A DNA stretch of 7,899 bases from Chitinophagaceae bacterium UBA3961 (GTDB lineage Bacteria; Bacteroidota; Bacteroidia; Chitinophagales; Chitinophagaceae): contig DGDD01000070.1 in assembly GCA_002385265.1 (NCBI GenBank), positions 14,253 to 22,151 on the forward strand, read 5' to 3'. A program made the translations under genes and the position numbers. This document shows positions 6,021 through 7,899 of the stretch, piece by piece. A model generated the notes under the pieces. That model ran no database searches. It worked only from the letters and a program-made list of their open reading frames with translations, and had not been told where the DNA came from. Position 1 is the first letter of the stretch; each line of letters starts with the position of its first letter.

Positions 6021-6077
6021 TATTAAAATGAATTTATTGTTTACTAGGGTAGGAACAAACATTTCAATAGGTACGTT

Positions 6078-6470
6078 TTAGCCTGCAATTCTTTCCAATA
6101 CTCCTTTTCTTTTCACGATATTCTTATAATCCCATTGAATTTCTATTGCTTTCTTCAGCCATCTCTTCAAATCTTTTTTATTGATTTCTTTTACATCATG
6201 GTAGTAGCGATTAGCAGCTTTGAACTTGCCTTCGGCTTTTAACTCCGGTTCATCGAAGCTTTGCCCACTCCAAAACAATAATTGAATGCCTTTTTTGAGT
6301 TTAGAATACCCTACAATTGGATTGTCATTAATGAACCAAACGGGGTGACCATGCCATATTTTAGATTCACTATTGCCGAGGTTATCAGAGATCTCGCTAT
6401 AAAGTAACTCGCAAATAACTTTGTCAGATGCTGATTGTAGATTATGATAGTCTGAAATGTCTTTGTTCAT
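6078..6470 (-). CDS. DUF1801 domain protein (YdhG-like)
   Basis: This 130-residue protein is a single DUF1801 domain of the usual length. Visible family features are the N-terminal helix, KIWHGHPVWF (37-46), the strand pair around IVGYSKLKKGIQLLFW (52-67), and the C-terminal segment KELKRW-like DLKRWLKKAIEIQWDYK (100-116). There is no signal peptide or membrane span, so it is cytoplasmic. The fold is shared by small proteins of unknown biochemical role; no catalytic residues can be named. Its start codon follows the stop of the membrane-protein gene by 15 nt, which suggests one transcript and perhaps translational coupling. The family assignment is good; the function is unknown. Confidence 0.85.
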   Translation of the reverse strand: MNKDISDYHNLQSASDKVICELLYSEISDNLGNSESKIWHGHPVWFINDNPIVGYSKLKKGIQLLFWSGQSFDEPELKAEGKFKAANRYYHDVKEINKKDLKRWLKKAIEIQWDYKNIVKRKGVLERIAG

Positions 6471-6485
6471 TTGAAAAGCTTTTGT

Positions 6486-7217
6486 TTATCCTTTAATCAA
6501 ATACTTTAAAAAATTTTGCACCTGTTCCGAATGTCCCAATACGCCAACAAAGCAATTGAACAAATTTACGAGCAAAGCTAGATAGGTAGCGGGATGGCGC
6601 AATTTATTGTATTTGTAGGCTCCCAATAGCAACATTGCAATGATCATGATATTGGCATAATAAATAGGAGTCATAATATTGATATTAGGCCACTGATCAG
6701 CGTGCAATCCCACGTAAATATTTTGAACCCCTCTACCCAAGGCCGGCATCATAATGATAAACACGGTTGAAATCAACCACCAGGCATGATTTTCTAATTT
6801 TTTTCGATGGATGATGCTTTGGATAATAGCAAATCCAAAAGCCAACATCATTACTATTTCAACGGCGGCAACACCCATAAAGAACCAAGGTTGGAAGGGA
6901 CCAAAATCGTTCGCTCTTTCCGCCGCGTGTTGCGCATTAAGAAGATCACGATGCATCATGCTCAAAGCAGTGATGCACACGCCACCGGCAAGGAACATTC
7001 CGATGATGCCATTCGTTCTGTGCCGAGCCAATTGTCCATGAGTAGCCCAATAAGGTTGTAAAATAAGGTAGAGGTACCAAGCGGTTCCGGTCCAGTAATG
7101 AACATGCACCGACCAAGCATTGTCGCTGAAATCTCCCCAATAGTCTCTAAAAATCCCAAATTGCATGAAGCTCATGGGTATGATCATCCAAAGATGAAGT
7201 GATTTGTACTTTTCCAT
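6486..7217 (-). CDS. Multi-pass membrane protein, DUF2306-like
   Basis: This 243-residue protein is almost wholly membrane-embedded. Seven hydrophobic segments can be read at about 8-24, 41-57, 70-86, 110-133, 145-161, 181-202 and 210-226. Several histidines sit near helix ends: H38 and H40, H60, H66 in HRTNGIIGM, H89, H97, H137 and H144. The HR..G motif before one helix and a histidine followed by WW before another recall DUF2306 inner-membrane proteins, so that family is the best guess. Many aromatic residues mark the interfaces. The role is unknown; heme or quinone binding by the histidines would be speculation. No signal peptide is needed beyond the first helix. It is 15 nt ahead of the DUF1801 gene and 88 nt behind the partial serine hydrolase, so it may start a new transcript. 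Confidence 0.75.
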   Translation of the reverse strand: MEKYKSLHLWMIIPMSFMQFGIFRDYWGDFSDNAWSVHVHYWTGTAWYLYLILQPYWATHGQLARHRTNGIIGMFLAGGVCITALSMMHRDLLNAQHAAERANDFGPFQPWFFMGVAAVEIVMMLAFGFAIIQSIIHRKKLENHAWWLISTVFIIMMPALGRGVQNIYVGLHADQWPNINIMTPIYYANIMIIAMLLLGAYKYNKLRHPATYLALLVNLFNCFVGVLGHSEQVQNFLKYLIKG

Positions 7218-7305
7218 AGCAAGTGTTTTGGTGAATGGATTTCAGAGGATAAAGGCGCCTCAGATATGAGCAGCAGAAACCTATTTTCTAGTAGTGAAAT
7301 TTACG

Positions 7306-7899
7306 CTATTTTTTATTATAGGGAACATATCCATTCCATTTCCAGGGAATACAAGTAGGTCCAATAAGTGTATCAATGATGGGCTGAAAGATGCTCTCGC
7401 CATTTTCATCATTACTGAGTATTATAAAAGCTGTTCCTTGCTCCAAGAAATTGATCGTGTAATTTCTCCAAGCACCTCCGTTTCCTTCTTTGAAAATAGC
7501 TTTTCCATTTTTGCAGAAAATAATACCCCAGCCGAGTCCATAACTCAAATTAATTGAATTATTCTCTGTTGTGGTTTCAGTAGTAATGGGTGGAAATTGC
7601 ACCACCGACTGTATTTTGATTTGTGGTGTAGTGAGTTCCTCAAACCATTTTTTAGTCAAGCCCTTGTGTTGAAGAACAGCTTGGGTAAATCGCGCATAGT
7701 CGGCGATGGTAGTTACCATGGAGCCACCGGCCGCTGCTTCAGTGCGTTTTTTCTTTTTATCGATCAATCCATTTTGAGTGTGTCCAACCGCTACATTGTC
7801 GTCACCAAAATCATTGTGCCATACATAGCCCGATCGGTACATGCCGAAGGGTTTGAATATTTTTTCGGTGGCCCAATCGTCAGCTGTTCTTCCTGTGCT
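7306..7899 (-). CDS. Serine hydrolase, beta-lactamase/PBP-like family, C-terminal part (cut by window end)
   Basis: The frame stays open to the last base of the window, so the coding region continues beyond 7899. The ATG at 7842 is an internal methionine, because the 19 codons before it encode WATEKIFKPFG, the usual lead-in to the (P)LGM block of this family. The visible 197 residues hold AAAGGSMVTTIADYARFTQAVL (the AGG...T..DLARF block), LSYGLGWGI and the C-terminal strands around EGNGGAWRNYTINF. The nucleophile S-x-x-K and Y-x-N motifs lie outside the window. The third motif, usually HxG, reads N-G-G here, a visible substitution at a position that varies in this family. It looks unlike the complete hydrolase at 2346-3623 in loop lengths and C-terminus, so the two are distant relatives and not a recent duplication. 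Substrate is unknown. Confidence 0.87.
   Translation of the reverse strand, partial: STGRTADDWATEKIFKPFGMYRSGYVWHNDFGDDNVAVGHTQNGLIDKKKKRTEAAAGGSMVTTIADYARFTQAVLQHKGLTKKWFEELTTPQIKIQSVVQFPPITTETTTENNSINLSYGLGWGIIFCKNGKAIFKEGNGGAWRNYTINFLEQGTAFIILSNDENGESIFQPIIDTLIGPTCIPWKWNGYVPYNKK

Noticed and set aside
6807..7159. Several 64-84 aa frames overlapping the membrane-protein gene
   Set aside because: They are shadows of the 6486-7217 gene, which has convincing hydrophobic segments; the alternatives have no domain signal.
7294..7557. 87-aa plus-strand frame
   Set aside because: It lies opposite the well-supported serine hydrolase C-terminus and is an antisense shadow.
457..7899. A defence, secretion or biosynthetic operon across the gene run
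   Set aside because: The genes share a strand, but their families are unrelated and gaps of 68-656 nt break the series; no signature component of such systems is present.
1..7899. tRNA, rRNA or riboswitch
   Set aside because: No cloverleaf, rRNA-like stretch or recognisable riboswitch core was seen in the spacers; their secondary structure is accounted for by the repeats.

Overview
The window looks like chromosomal DNA from an environmental member of the Bacteroidota. This rests on moderate-to-low G+C, Bacteroidota-style lipoprotein signals (a short hydrophobic stretch ending in L-S-C or F-S-C), mostly absent Shine-Dalgarno sequences, and intergenic spacers filled with short palindromic and simple repeats. 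This is inference from style; no rRNA or other phylogenetic marker is present. All seven supported protein genes lie on the minus strand, so transcription runs from high to low coordinates.

Layout in transcription order: (1) 7306-7899, the C-terminal part of a beta-lactamase/penicillin-binding-protein-like serine hydrolase, cut by the window end. (2) 6486-7217, a seven-helix membrane protein resembling DUF2306. (3) 6078-6470, a small DUF1801 protein only 15 nt behind it. (4) 4297-6009, a large TPR lipoprotein with conserved histidine clusters. (5) 3725-4270, a RibD/dihydrofolate-reductase-like protein 26 nt behind it. (6) 2346-3623, a complete serine-hydrolase lipoprotein. (7) 457-1689, an unassigned 410-residue protein with a tryptophan-rich C-terminal tail.

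Two long stretches hold no credible gene: 1-456 and 1690-2345. Both are mosaics of repeats and show the same order: purine-rich DNA, GC-rich hairpins, an ACCACAGATTCAA palindromic element, a short tandem repeat, and a shared 12-bp box just past the stop codon of the neighbouring minus-strand gene. The second also holds a direct duplication (78-bp core, 75/78 identical), 14-bp AT-rich tandem repeats and a perfect 20-bp AT palindrome just upstream of the 410-residue gene.

The proteins do not form a recognisable pathway. They are cell-envelope lipoproteins, a membrane protein and small accessory proteins of general families. I see no defence system, CRISPR array, prophage, transposase or biosynthetic cluster. 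The most unusual material is the repeat architecture of the two spacers; the least explained proteins are the 410-residue orphan and the histidine-rich TPR lipoprotein.
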